64,000 bases of DNA. Origin: Campylorhamphus procurvoides. Taxonomy: Eukaryota > Chordata > Aves > Passeriformes > Dendrocolaptidae. The notes below the pieces were generated by a model. It saw only the letters and a list, made by a program, of their open reading frames with translations. It had not been told where the DNA came from and searched no databases. Shown piece after piece: positions 27,181 to 37,300 of the stretch (position 1 is the stretch's first letter; each line of letters opens with the position of its first letter). A program made the translations under genes and the position numbers. The stretch lies in NCBI GenBank assembly GCA_013396655.1, contig WBMV01004463.1, positions 194,638 through 258,637 on the forward strand. Reading direction: 5' to 3'.

Positions 27181-29198
27181 CAAAGCAGATAAAGCTAGTA
27201 ACACAATCTAACACATCACCCAAGCCGGGTTCAGTGATCCTTTTTGGGCTTATAAACTGTAAATGTGTAGATTTGGGACCATAATTCACTCACAGCATTC
27301 CTTTGACACAATTATTTCCATGTGTATAAAATATACGCACTGTACGGACCTAAAGTCCAAAACAGCATCCATCAATAATTATAAACGGAGTTAGTAAAAA
27401 CGTTCCTTATAATGATATTCAAATAATTGTTTTTGAAAAAAACCTACAAACCTCTAACTGAATTCATAATATCTGATTATCTGATTTAAGAGGCCAGGAT
27501 TATGGCACAGCAATTAAGCAGTGAAGGAATTTCAATTGAGTTATTACCTGTGTACCTAGCTTTCACAAATGGATGAATGAATCAGGAATCAATGAAGACA
27601 ATCTCCCTTACTTTCAGGCTCAGCAAATTACTCGATACGGTGATGAATCAATGAAAATCCAAGAGAAGTCAGTGGATTCAGTTTATTGCTGGAGGAAAGG
27701 GTGGGGAGAGGGCAGAGAGCAGAGAATAAGATGATTAATAAAATGATGAAGTATGTATGTGGAAATAGCAGATAAATTCAAAGCAGAAGCAAATGGGTGT
27801 GTGGTTGGTGGTGTGTGTTTTTCAGAAGAAGGCTGGAACTGTAATGGAAACCTTCTCTTACCTACAGGGAATTCTGCTATCATTTCAAACAGCTTGGCTG
27901 TGCCAGCGAAGAAGCAGGTAGGACATTCATCATGTAACTGACGTATGCCCAGAGGCATCACTTTTTGGGATATAAAACCGAAGGAAAGAACATTAGAGAG
28001 TACAGAGCAGGTAGCTAGCAGAGCCTGGATGTACAGGATGTTTGTGAGTCCACTTCTCACAACAGCTCACTCTGCTAATGCCACATGACTGCTGTGCCCA
28101 GGGCAAGCTGCTCCCTCTGTGTCTCCTCCTTAGCAGAAGGAAGGCAGGTTACTGCTCCTGGATGGGACACAACCTCCCTTCAGCACACTCCTCCTGTCTT
28201 TTTATTCTGTATTCTAGGACAAGGGTGGGTCACCAGTATTGTGATTTTTAATTGTGTTTTTAAATTGTTTTCCTCATTTTCATCTTTTCTACTCTTTTTT
28301 GAGATATTTGCATTTTTATCTGTGTTCAGGGAAAATAATATGTACAAGCCCTTCCAACGTTTCATTGACAATCTGGGCAGAGTCTTAGGAAGATCTTAGG
28401 AAGGCATCTGTGTGTGAAACCTGGGTCAACAGGGTGTAAATTTAAAGGTTTTTTTCCCGTTTGTTGGTTTGGTCTTAAATATGTTGGGCTTTCCCCCAAC
28501 CACGGCATTGATACTATTCCCATAAATGTAACTTCAAATAAAAGCACATCCCAACTTAACTCCATTTCCAACAGTATTTCAAGAACTTTACACCAACCAC
28601 ACTTAAGGCCAGGAGGCATAAGATGAAAAGCTAAAATATACTGAGATTCCCTTGCCTGCTGTGTTGTATCCCACTGCATTTTTAAGCTTCCATTTGGGTG
28701 GCACCCCTCTAGATCTGATGAAAAATATTCTTATAGCTAATTCCTACACTGTAGAAACAGAAAATAGAAATGTAGCATGTATAGGGCTGATATCCCAGGG
28801 CTAAGGTTACAAAATATTAAAGGATACAGTAGTTTTACAAAATCAAGCAGGATGTTTATGTCATATTTAGACAGTCATTAAATTCCTACAAGAAAATGTT
28901 ATTTTCCCTTTAAGCTGAGACTTAAAATATTCTAGAGACAAACACTAAATTTTCATTCTAAAATATCCCATTTCTTTCTGGGATGAAAGATGCTCAGGCT
29001 AAAACTGCTCCAATGCTTCCTGACTACTATAAAGTATTTTAGCTGCTAACTTAATTTACACACTGGAAGTTGCAACCCACCTTGAGGTTTTCCCAATACA
29101 AGTGCAAAACCTGGCAACAAAGTTTCTACCTATGCTGAAGTCAATTTTAGTCACTGATTTATTTAGAGCATATTTTTGGAGCGCATACACAGCTGAAA

Positions 29199-29235
29199 AT
29201 AAATATTTGATAAATATTTCAAGTGGTGATAAATA
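29199..29235 (-). promoter_or_regulatory. Cluster of three forkhead-type motifs (candidate)
   Basis: Plus-strand ATAAATA occurs at 29199-29205, 29210-29216 and 29229-29235. On the minus (gene) strand each reads TATTTAT, matching the FOXP-type consensus TATTTRT. The site lies about 6.1 kb inside intron 1. AT-rich sequence yields such matches by chance, so this is a candidate only. Confidence 0.35.
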
Positions 29236-32011
29236 TTAACATGAAATTATGAACCCTAAATGTGAGTGAGTATTTCAGTCCCACAGTGGGCTCAGCAGGA
29301 GCAGGACTGCTTGCTTAAGTTCAATGTCTGAAAGAACCACCTCTCCACCACGAGACTGCAAAGCCAAGAAATCTCTAGACTTTCTTAGGTAGAAGAAAGA
29401 GGTAAATGTGAATGTCAATATCCTTTTCTGCTCTGAATTATCAGCTGCTCAGGCTTAAAGACCAAATCGGAAAAAGTTGGCTTATGCAACAGTGGATGAA
29501 TATTGAGACAATTTCTCTGGCAGGAAAGGTCTCAACTTTGTAGAGTTGCTTTTACAATTGCAGAGCTATTAAAATCAAGTGCCCAAGTTCTTTGTAAATG
29601 TTAAACTTCGGACTTGGGAATATTTTTATTATATCTCTGATGTCTTCAAAGCTGGAAGAGCAAACAGCCCAAAGGAATTGATTACTGATTACTGCAATTT
29701 CCTACACCACCAAATTTAGAGATTTAGCATGTTGTGCAATTAGCTGGTGGTCTCACATGATCTACCTATGCAATGCCAATGAAGCAGCTGAATAAATGAA
29801 GTGCAATACAAATAAAATCAATGTGAGTTGAAAGGCTGAAGTCTGAGGAACCTTCTAATCATTTCTAGTATCGTATACCAATGGACTGAATCATGAACTT
29901 CTGACTGGCAAAAAAATTACCCACACTGTTCCTAAAATCCATGACACAACTACTGTTTCCTTCAGTGGGAGAAGGCTCTAGCTATTGGACTGCCCTCTTT
30001 GTCCAGCAGGTTCTCCTGATATTTTAAAGAAGGGCTCCATCTTCATGTGGATATGGGAAACCATGCTATAATTTTTAATTTCATCTTTAAAATGTTTAAG
30101 ACTAAAAAAATTACAAAGCATCATCATTTCATTTGATGAAGAAGACTGATGTTGCTCCTCCTAACATTTTCTAATTGAAGTGAGTGAAACACATTCGCAA
30201 GTCCATGTACTTTCCTAAGACAAAGCAGGACAACTATTTAGGAAACAGACACTGGCAGGGGCAAACCTCAAGTTTTAACTAGTTATTTAATGTTTGGGCT
30301 ATGACTCAAATTGCTCACAGGTAGATCATCTTCTGCATATGTAGAAAAAGAAAATGTAGAAACCCCCCATAGTTATTGTCCCAAATATTAAAAGTATTAC
30401 AGCCTTAAAAAGTCAAAAATTTTGTAATAAATACTAGACATTGAACATGAGAGCTGATGCTTTATATGATTCAGAGATCCAAGCTGAAATTCCTAAAGAA
30501 TGTCTATAGGGAAATGTATTGCCTGTCACAGACCCACAGTAATGTCAGCTATTCAAGAACATGTGCAGTTTAATGTCTAATATGTTATAAAGAATTTCCT
30601 ATCCCAGCTGCATCAACTGAAATAGTCTATCAAATGTGTTAAAAGTACCCAAGTGAAAAAAGAGAGAAAATAAAAAGAGATTTCTCATCTCCTTGCAAAA
30701 GAAACAGCCAATTTCAGAAACAAGTTTTCAGTTCAGAGTCTAACTTTGCTTTCAAATTTTCTTGCAGACTGTACCACTTACTGTGTCTTATACCATATTA
30801 TTGCACGAGGGTTTAAAAAAATATATGTTAACTAAACACACAAGAAAAGCAAAAACCAGTTTTAAAAACATTAATTTGATCACATTTAAAATTGATTCAA
30901 TGTCCACTGACATCAAACTAATGTCTGCAGTCAAGTTGTGTGCAAAGTTAGACACAAAAAAGTTAAAGACTCTGAAACTTTGGCTTTGCAGCACTGACTC
31001 AAGCTCTAAGTGCTGTCACCAATCTGGAAGTGACAGCAGACAATTTGATACTATTTTGTTCATTCACATGTAAGTATTCTAGAAAAAGCATATTTATTTA
31101 GAGTCACGCTGAGTAACTCGGTGCAATATTGTTAAATAATAACAGTAACTCAGTGCATCGTTGTTAAAACTGACACTTGCCTGTTGACTGTGAATTTTAT
31201 TGTATAGTGATGTCTGCACCTCAAATAACAATACTATTATACAATGAGGGATGTAAATTTTGGTCTAATTTATAGCTAGAGTGTTCTGAAAGAACAAAAA
31301 AAAATAAAGCATATGTTTAATTTTATGAAATTCCATGATCTTTGGGAAACTTTGGCCTCCGCTGAAAGTTTAGTATATTTTTAAATGCTTTCACCAAAAA
31401 AAGTGATTAAATGTTAAACCTACATGCAAATAGTTTGGTACACTTGAAACTAAATTATGTGGGATCTCTGAGTTAACCTCAAGACAACAGGACCTAAACT
31501 AAGAAATATTAATCAGCTCTAACATAGACAAAACTGGAACTGTTCAGATTTCCAAAAATACTACTACATCTGAAAAATTACTTGGAAGAGAACTATTTCC
31601 AAATGTGAATCTAATAGAATATATTATATATATGACACCCCATACACCCAGTGTTCAAGCACCATGATCTGAAAGGACAGATTCTCCAATTCTGTGCATT
31701 CCAGAACTTCTGAAAAGGAGTTTCTTGTACAATGCCTTGCTCTTTCAAAAGGGACATAATTCTCTTTCAATACTTATCTCATTTACCCAAACTATTACAG
31801 GAAAATCTGGGTGCCATGCAGTCAAAGCTAAAAGATGCATGTTTTTGCTTTTGCAATTTTAACGATTTACTCTACCTGCCCCCTATTTGATTTCTGCATC
31901 AATTCCTGTAAAATGGGTTGAAACTTCAACTTGACTTACTGCTAAAGTATGACAAGTATCAGAATCAGAAGTTTTAACAGATCAGACTTGCACTGTACAA
32001 AACTAGGCACG

Positions 32012-32076
32012 ACAACAACAAAATCCAAACAAACCCAAAACAAACAAACAAAAAAACAAATAAACAAAAAAAAACC
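32012..32076 (+). repeat. A-rich (AAAC)n low-complexity stretch
   Basis: CAACAAA, AAACAAAC and AAATAAAC units ending in a run of As. No source element is recognisable. Confidence 0.85.
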
Positions 32077-33004
32077 CTAGCTGTGAATTTAGTGAGTTGC
32101 TTTCACCCAGAAGCAGATGATCCTATAATGAATACCTTTAACATTCCCAGTAAGTAACAAGGTTGCTGCTTTGTGAGTTTTGGTTTTTTGTAAGAATAAA
32201 AATGACAGCTAGTCTGCCCATACTCATATTCTCATCATTCCATCTTAGCCACCTAAAAGACTATAAAGCACTAAATTTGTATTTTCCCTGTTACTTTTTA
32301 TCTTGTGATGACCTCTCCTGGTTGAGCTGTTCATTAGCCTTGATTCCAGAAGTTAAGAGTGTTTTCATTCCTCTGTGCTCATTACCAAAAATATGCAGGA
32401 ATGTGAAGGATATGTTGCCAAGGTATGACAACATAACCACGAACAGAATTGACAGATCTGAGCATTAGTGTGTGTGAAACTGTAACACAGTGTGTGTTTA
32501 TTGTACTACAAGATGTGCTTTCAACACCCACTTCATCTGGAGATAAAACTGAATGAGATTAAAAGCTTTCAACACCATCACTTCTGAATCAGTATTGCTG
32601 AGAGACACCATTTTAATGACAGAGACGGATTTCCTTGCCTTGCAAAGTAAACAAACATTTGAGACACCGTATATTCACATAAGCAACATCCAGTTCTGTT
32701 CCTTCTGAAAACTGCATCTTCTTCTGTGCCAGCACAAGCAGAGTGTAAGAAAATACTGAATGGCAAGCTCATGTATAGACATTTGTTATTCACTGCACAC
32801 CATAACTCTTGCATACTCACTAAAATACTGTAAAGAATAAATCTGCTGTTGTTAATTACTTCAAAGTCAAAATATAAAGTAACAATGAAGGATAAAATGA
32901 AATTGTGGTTGGAAATAAGGTGTATAACAAAGTTGCATTTCACATAGGTTTTAATTCTTTCAGGAGTATTCCCAATATGATGCTCAAAATCAACTGATGG
33001 CGTT

Positions 33005-33017
33005 GGGGGGGGGGGGG
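33005..33017 (+). repeat. Homopolymer G run (13)
   Basis: Thirteen consecutive Gs followed by AAA. The length is prone to sequencing error and polymorphism. Confidence 0.95.
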
Positions 33018-35286
33018 AAACAGAGATAAAAAGCTAAGTGTATTATCTTGTAAACAGAAACCAAAATTTTCCAATGCCATTCACAATCAGTTGCACACAA
33101 AGTTGCAAACAACCCCAGAAAGTATAGCATCTTGACAAAATACACCACAGGGATGGGTTTGTATAGCAAAGCATGTACCAGAATGCCTAGGGAAGTGGTG
33201 CACCAAAACACTGTGACACAGCACTTGAGTTCCCCCTGTGCTTCCACTGCCCAGGCACTGGGAAGCCTTTACAAGAAATTTCAGCATGTACTGCAGGGTG
33301 AACAATCCTTCTGTAATTATAAGGCTGACGTGTACTTCGAGCTATATTTGTGTTTCCAGTAAACAAATCTAGCTCCATTTCACTTCCAGAAGTGAGTCAG
33401 GAATGAAATGCTATTTACTACATAAGGAGTAGAGTGCATAAGCTTTTGGGAGGTGAATTAATATACAGAAATCTTTGAAAACCTGATTGTCAGGATGGGA
33501 ATGTATGTGAGGAAATTGTAATTAAGATTATATATATCCTTTATTCCTGGAATTTCTGGTTATAGTGATGTTACTACAACCATTAACTTCTCATCTAACT
33601 TCTTTCAAAGTTAAAGATTTGTTTGTTGGGTAATCAGATAACCCACCGCAGGTCGTCTGCAAGTTAAACAGCAGCCATTAGTCGCTGAATGACAAAAACA
33701 AACAGAAAAGCTCAGAAACCTTATTATAGAAAAGCAGGGCACTTGGTTTTCCAAGAACAGATTTCTGACAACCTCAATCATAAATCTTTGCACCCAGACA
33801 CTCCTGTTATGCAGAGCCTGAGACGTGACCATGAAGAAATAATACTCATAAGAAAAATTAGATAGCTGATCAAAACTAAGCAGTGAGCCTCAGGATCAAT
33901 ACTTCTGATTCAAAGGCAGGAGAATCATTGAACATCCTATAGCCTCTGAGACCTAGATACAACGTAGACACTGCCCTGCATTTTCTGTTGACACACAGAC
34001 AAATATGTAAGTGTAAGCAAATCCTGCAACAATAACATTGTTTTATTTTTCAATAGATACCAGACGATAACAGATAAAAATCCACCGAGAAAGTATGGGA
34101 GTGCTCGAGTTCCCTAATCATTGCATTATTCATCCCTGCCCCCAAGGAGACAAACAAACAAACAGATAAATAAGTAAAGTGATCTACACTGATCTCTATG
34201 CAGTATATACATTACATTCTATGGCAATTCTCCTGTGGCTTGGTCAGTAGAATCACTGCCCATTGACATGAACACAATCCTAGCACCTCTGTCTGTAACA
34301 TCTCAGGACATTTCTTCCCTCTGAGCAGCCCAGTGAGCCAACAGCAGTGTCTGCTGCTGACCAGTCTGCAAAAACGCACCGTTCCATTTCAGCACGCATT
34401 TCAAAAACACTTCGCAAATGCCAAATGCTTTACACGGTCAGAAGAGAAGCAACTAAATACTTAACACTGACATCTACCTGCAAATGTTTTGCTCGAAACT
34501 ACAGCTCAGTGCACTCTTAAAGGTTTGATCTAATACCCGCTGAAATCAAGGAATATGCTGTCATTTTCACACTGACAGCAGAATTGGATGCTGTATAGGT
34601 GCTCTGCAACCCTCTGGTCTGAAAGTTCAGCACTTCAGCAGATGCTTGATCATTTTTCTTCTGTCTACTGCCCTAGGAGGGCAATTGCTGGTCTTCTCTA
34701 AAATACATTTGCTGATTTTATTATGAGCAGCAAAACTTCACTTTCAAGAAAAGCTGTCCTGGCTCAGTTCCCTCTCATCAACTCACTATCACGCTTTCCT
34801 CTTCAAATGAGACAAAATTTTATCTTGCTGCTTCTCTGAAATACACTAGCCATGGAAACTGCTCAAATCTCCTCTTTTCCCTCAAAAAACTGTGGAAGTG
34901 AAGTACTTCCAAAGGCAAACTGCAGACCTTCTGATGAAGATGGGGAAAAGCAAACCAAACCAGAGCATAAGCCACAGAAAAACTACCCCCAAACTTTGAA
35001 CAGCTTCTGATTCCTTTCCCGCTCTGACCCCATTGCAAAACCAAGACGGTATCACAGAGCAAGTCTTTCAACTTTCCACATCAGCTACCAGTGAAATGAT
35101 CTACATCAAAGAAGATCTGATGGGGAGCACTGCAAGCAGTACCAAGCCTCAGTGAACACATACACAGAAAAATGAAACACAATATTCATCAGCAAAGAAA
35201 AAAAATCGACCTCAGAGCTGTGCTAATTTCCCTCCGGTTGATTACAGGGCTGAAATTGTGCGTGTTCCTTAGCAAAGGGTACTTAC

Positions 35287-35383
35287 GAGATGCAGGCAGA
35301 GCAGTCCTGGCTCTGCAGCTGATGCTGCTGAAAATCCAGAGGAAGAGAGCTGCCCTGCAGCCGGCTCGGGTAACCACAACCAT
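35287..35383 (-). CDS. CNTNAP2: CNTNAP2 first coding exon (signal peptide)
   Basis: First coding exon of contactin-associated protein-like 2, a neurexin-superfamily type I membrane protein that pairs with contactin-2 and clusters Kv1 channels at juxtaparanodes (family knowledge). The exon gives 32 codons plus the first base (C) of codon 33 and starts MVVVTRAGCRAALFLWIFSS. Arg6 and Arg10 flank the n-region, residues 11-18 form the hydrophobic core, and small residues near 19-25 suit signal cleavage. Human CNTNAP2, recalled from memory, shares RAGC, AAL, LWI, SS, CRA, TA and Ser32 at the same positions, and its codon 33 is Gln (CAR), which fits the leftover C. The ATG has A at -3 and G at +4, with an in-frame TGA at 35387-35389. 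The exon ends at a consensus donor (minus-strand GTAAGT, 35281-35286), giving the phase-1 junction typical of signal-peptide exons. No further CNTNAP2 exon is visible in the window. Confidence 0.92.
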
Positions 35384-35870
35384 CCTTCACTTCCTGGCTC
35401 CCTGTACTCCAAATGCCAGCCGCACAGCCCTGCTTGTCTCCACTTTGGCCCCTTCTCCCTCTCTCCTTCTCGGAGGAGGTGTCGAGGAGGTAAAGGGGGC
35501 AGGGCTTTACCTTGGGGTAGAAGCCAAACCCCCTCTTCACCTGCTATCTTTGGGTTTGCAGCAGCAGGATAAGTCCACGTACTTTTCTTTCCTTTATTTC
35601 TCTGTGTTTGCGTCTGTGCCTCCTTCTCAGAGGAAGGGGGAGGAAAAAAAAAAGAAGAAGAAAAAAAGCCACGAAGTATCAAATAAGAAGGATTGCAGAA
35701 AAACCAAAAGCAATCCCCCAAAAGATGTGGGGGGAAGGAGGGAAAAGGGAGATGGAGATGAAGGGAAGGAAGAAAGGCAAAAAAAGCAGTCGGTGCTGCT
35801 AATGCTGCTGCTGATGGTACGACTGCAGCTGAGCCCTTCTTCCTGCGCTGCCGAGGGGAGCTGGCAGTCA
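35384..35870 (-). other. CNTNAP2: CNTNAP2 5' untranslated leader (extent inferred)
   Basis: Minus-strand sequence directly upstream of the CNTNAP2 start codon. No ATG occurs on the minus strand between 35384 and about 36015, so a transcript starting here would have a leader with no upstream AUG. It contains a long pyrimidine-rich stretch (plus-strand purines near 35630-35800) and moderate GC. A cryptic donor-like site (minus-strand AAG|GTAAAG near 35510-35515) lies inside it. The upper boundary is a guess, placed about 25-30 bases below the TATA-like motif at 35889-35896. Cap-mapped or full-length cDNA data would be needed to fix it. Confidence 0.6.
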
Positions 35871-35888
35871 CCTCCCCGCTCAGATAGA

Positions 35889-35896
35889 TATATATA
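35889..35896 (-). promoter_or_regulatory. TATA-like motif upstream of CNTNAP2
   Basis: An 8-base TATATATA sits between an (AC)n-like stretch and the GC-rich leader, about 505 bases upstream of the ATG. Its position would suit a start site near 35865. CpG-island promoters often have dispersed starts and AT repeats arise by chance, so this is only a candidate. Confidence 0.3.
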
Positions 35897-36087
35897 CACA
35901 CACAGTATGCACGCACACAGCGCCGGGCAGCCAAACACGCTCCCGGAGCGGCAGCGAGAGGGAGGGAAGGAGGGAGGCAGGAGAGACACTCCCGCAGCAC
36001 AGAAGCAGGCTCAGAGCATCTCTCCTCATGTATCCAGCATCTTCCAGCAGGAGGAAACGCTGCCAGCAGCAGCAGCGGCAGCGGCAG

Positions 36088-36200
36088 NNNNNNNNNNNNN
36101 NNNNNNNNNNNNNNNNNNNNNNNNNNNNNNNNNNNNNNNNNNNNNNNNNNNNNNNNNNNNNNNNNNNNNNNNNNNNNNNNNNNNNNNNNNNNNNNNNNNN
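36088..36200. other. Assembly gap (113 N)
   Basis: A run of Ns inside the CpG island, flanked on the left by a CAG/CGG-type trinucleotide stretch (about 36056-36087) and on the right by pyrimidine-rich sequence that recurs exactly at 36571. Extreme GC is the likely reason for the gap. Confidence 0.99.
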
Positions 36201-36488
36201 CCCTTCCCTCCGCTTCCCCCAGCTCCTCCCTCTTCCTCTGCGCCCCTCGGGCCTCCAGCACCCAAAACCCCGATCGCCCTCCCTTGCGTGGGTCAGAGGC
36301 AGAGCTGGGGCGGGGATGAGGATGAGGATGGGGGCCGCGATGAGGATCAAGATGAGGATGAGGATCGGGGCCGGGAGCGAGGATGAGGATGGAGATCGAG
36401 GCCGCGGCGGGGATGAGGATGAGGATGGGGATGGGGATCGGGGTCGGGAGCAGGGATGAGGATGCGGATGCGGATGGGGATGAGGATG
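36201..36488 (+). repeat. Exact 288-bp duplicate of 36571-36858 (probable assembly artefact)
   Basis: This segment lies directly after the 113-N gap and ends at a single N (36489). Reading the two side by side, it equals 36571-36858 base for base at an offset of 370. The duplicate begins exactly at a gap edge and ends exactly at a single-N joint, which is the pattern of an unmerged overlap or gap-fill. A real recent tandem duplication would not be expected to end at assembly breakpoints. Confidence 0.85.
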
Positions 36489-37050
36489 NCCCCCCCGGCC
36501 CCAGAAAAAAAAAAAAAAGGAAAAAAGAAAAGGCAGGAGAAGGGAAAATCCTCTCCCTGGCGCTCCCCTCCCCTTCCCTCCGCTTCCCCCAGCTCCTCCC
36601 TCTTCCTCTGCGCCCCTCGGGCCTCCAGCACCCAAAACCCCGATCGCCCTCCCTTGCGTGGGTCAGAGGCAGAGCTGGGGCGGGGATGAGGATGAGGATG
36701 GGGGCCGCGATGAGGATCAAGATGAGGATGAGGATCGGGGCCGGGAGCGAGGATGAGGATGGAGATCGAGGCCGCGGCGGGGATGAGGATGAGGATGGGG
36801 ATGGGGATCGGGGTCGGGAGCAGGGATGAGGATGCGGATGCGGATGGGGATGAGGATGGGGATCAGGGTCGGTGCCGGGATGAGGATGGGGATGGGGATC
36901 GGGGCTGGGAGCAGGGGTGAGGTTGGAGATCGGAGCCGGGGCGGAGCGGGGCCAGTGCGGGGATGGAGATCAGGGCCGGGAGAGGGGATGGAGGTCGGGG
37001 CCAGTGCAGGGATGGAGGTCGGGGCCGGAGCGGGGCCGAGGGGAGGTGTC
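36310..37050 (+). repeat. G-rich minisatellite (GATGAG/GATGGG/GATCGG units)
   Basis: Degenerate hexamer and dodecamer units of the form GGGGATGAGGAT, interspersed with GGGGCCGGGAG blocks. The four G-runs at 36427-36448 (loops of 2, 3 and 2 bases), repeated at 36797-36818 in the duplicate, fit the canonical G-quadruplex pattern. The apparent Met/Arg- and Asp/Glu-rich open frames on this strand, and the Pro/Ile-rich ones on the other, are products of the repeat. Confidence 0.85.
36904..36996 (+). repeat. Source copy of a 93-bp exact duplication
   Basis: This stretch of the G-rich minisatellite recurs exactly at 37150-37242, between the single Ns at 37149 and 37243 (offset 246). The second copy occupies the whole interval between the two Ns, so it looks like an inserted redundant fragment. 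Confidence 0.85.
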
Positions 37051-37149
37051 CCCGGTGTCCCCGGTGTCGCGGCCGCCCTGCCCGCCCCGCAGCGCTCCCG
37101 CACCCCGCGGCTCCCCCGGCGGATCCCGCAGCGGATCCCGCACTCCATN

Positions 37150-37242
37150 GCTGGGAGCAGGGGTGAGGTTGGAGATCGGAGCCGGGGCGGAGCGGGGCCA
37201 GTGCGGGGATGGAGATCAGGGCCGGGAGAGGGGATGGAGGTC
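37150..37242 (+). repeat. Exact 93-bp duplicate bounded by two single Ns (probable assembly artefact)
   Basis: This is identical to 36904-36996 and precisely delimited by single Ns on both sides. It is best read as a short filler contig placed in a gap. Confidence 0.85.
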
Positions 37243-37300
37243 NCCGGGCAGCCCACAGGGGAATCCTCCGAGCCGTCCTATTCAGTGGCGGGGTGAGCAC

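Larger units (their letters stand above)
27250..35280. other. Intronic, no gene seen
   Basis: AT-rich sequence leading up to the exon 1 donor. Contains a cluster of three ATAAATA motifs (29199-29235), an A-rich/AAAC stretch (32012-32076), a 13-G run (33005-33017), and slightly GC-richer sequence from about 34600 toward the exon. No acceptor-exon-donor unit with protein similarity was recognised. Confidence 0.7.
1..35286 (-). other. CNTNAP2: CNTNAP2 intron 1 (5' part)
   Basis: The exon 1 donor at 35281-35286 opens intron 1, and no acceptor-flanked exon matching the next CNTNAP2 segment (starting with Lys-Cys-Asp and the discoidin domain) is visible down to position 1. The gene is known for very large introns in vertebrates, so 35 kb without an exon is expected. 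The content is AT-rich unique sequence plus CR1 fragments and simple repeats, listed separately. Confidence 0.85.
35880..37300 (-). promoter_or_regulatory. CpG island / promoter region of CNTNAP2
   Basis: A sharp rise in GC and CpG against AT-rich surroundings, running from the exon 1 leader to about 37.3 kb. It contains CpG-rich unique sequence (for example 35930-36010 and 37060-37145) and a G-rich minisatellite. Its place just 5' of the signal-peptide exon makes it the expected promoter CpG island. The island is incomplete: a 113-N gap at 36088-36200 and single Ns at 36489, 37149 and 37243. Its true length and order are therefore uncertain. Confidence 0.8.

Noticed and set aside
33120..33300. 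Possible CR1 3' fragment (CCTAGGGAAGTGGTG string)
   Set aside because: Only one short CR1-like string is present. There is no matching flanking order and no terminal repeat, so it may be chance.
35172..36386. 404-codon plus-strand open frame through exon 1 and the CpG island
   Set aside because: It runs antisense to the CNTNAP2 exon, crosses a 113-N gap, and consists of low-complexity Lys/Arg- and Asp/Glu-rich sequence. High GC removes stop codons by chance.
35269..36720. 483-codon minus-strand open frame rich in Pro, Ile and His
   Set aside because: It is a different frame from the CNTNAP2 start, crosses the N gap and the duplicated minisatellite, and reads repeat units. It is not a protein domain.
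36383..37296. Met/Arg-Met/Gly-rich plus-strand frames
   Set aside because: Direct translations of the GATGAG/GATGGG minisatellite, interrupted by single Ns and exact duplications.
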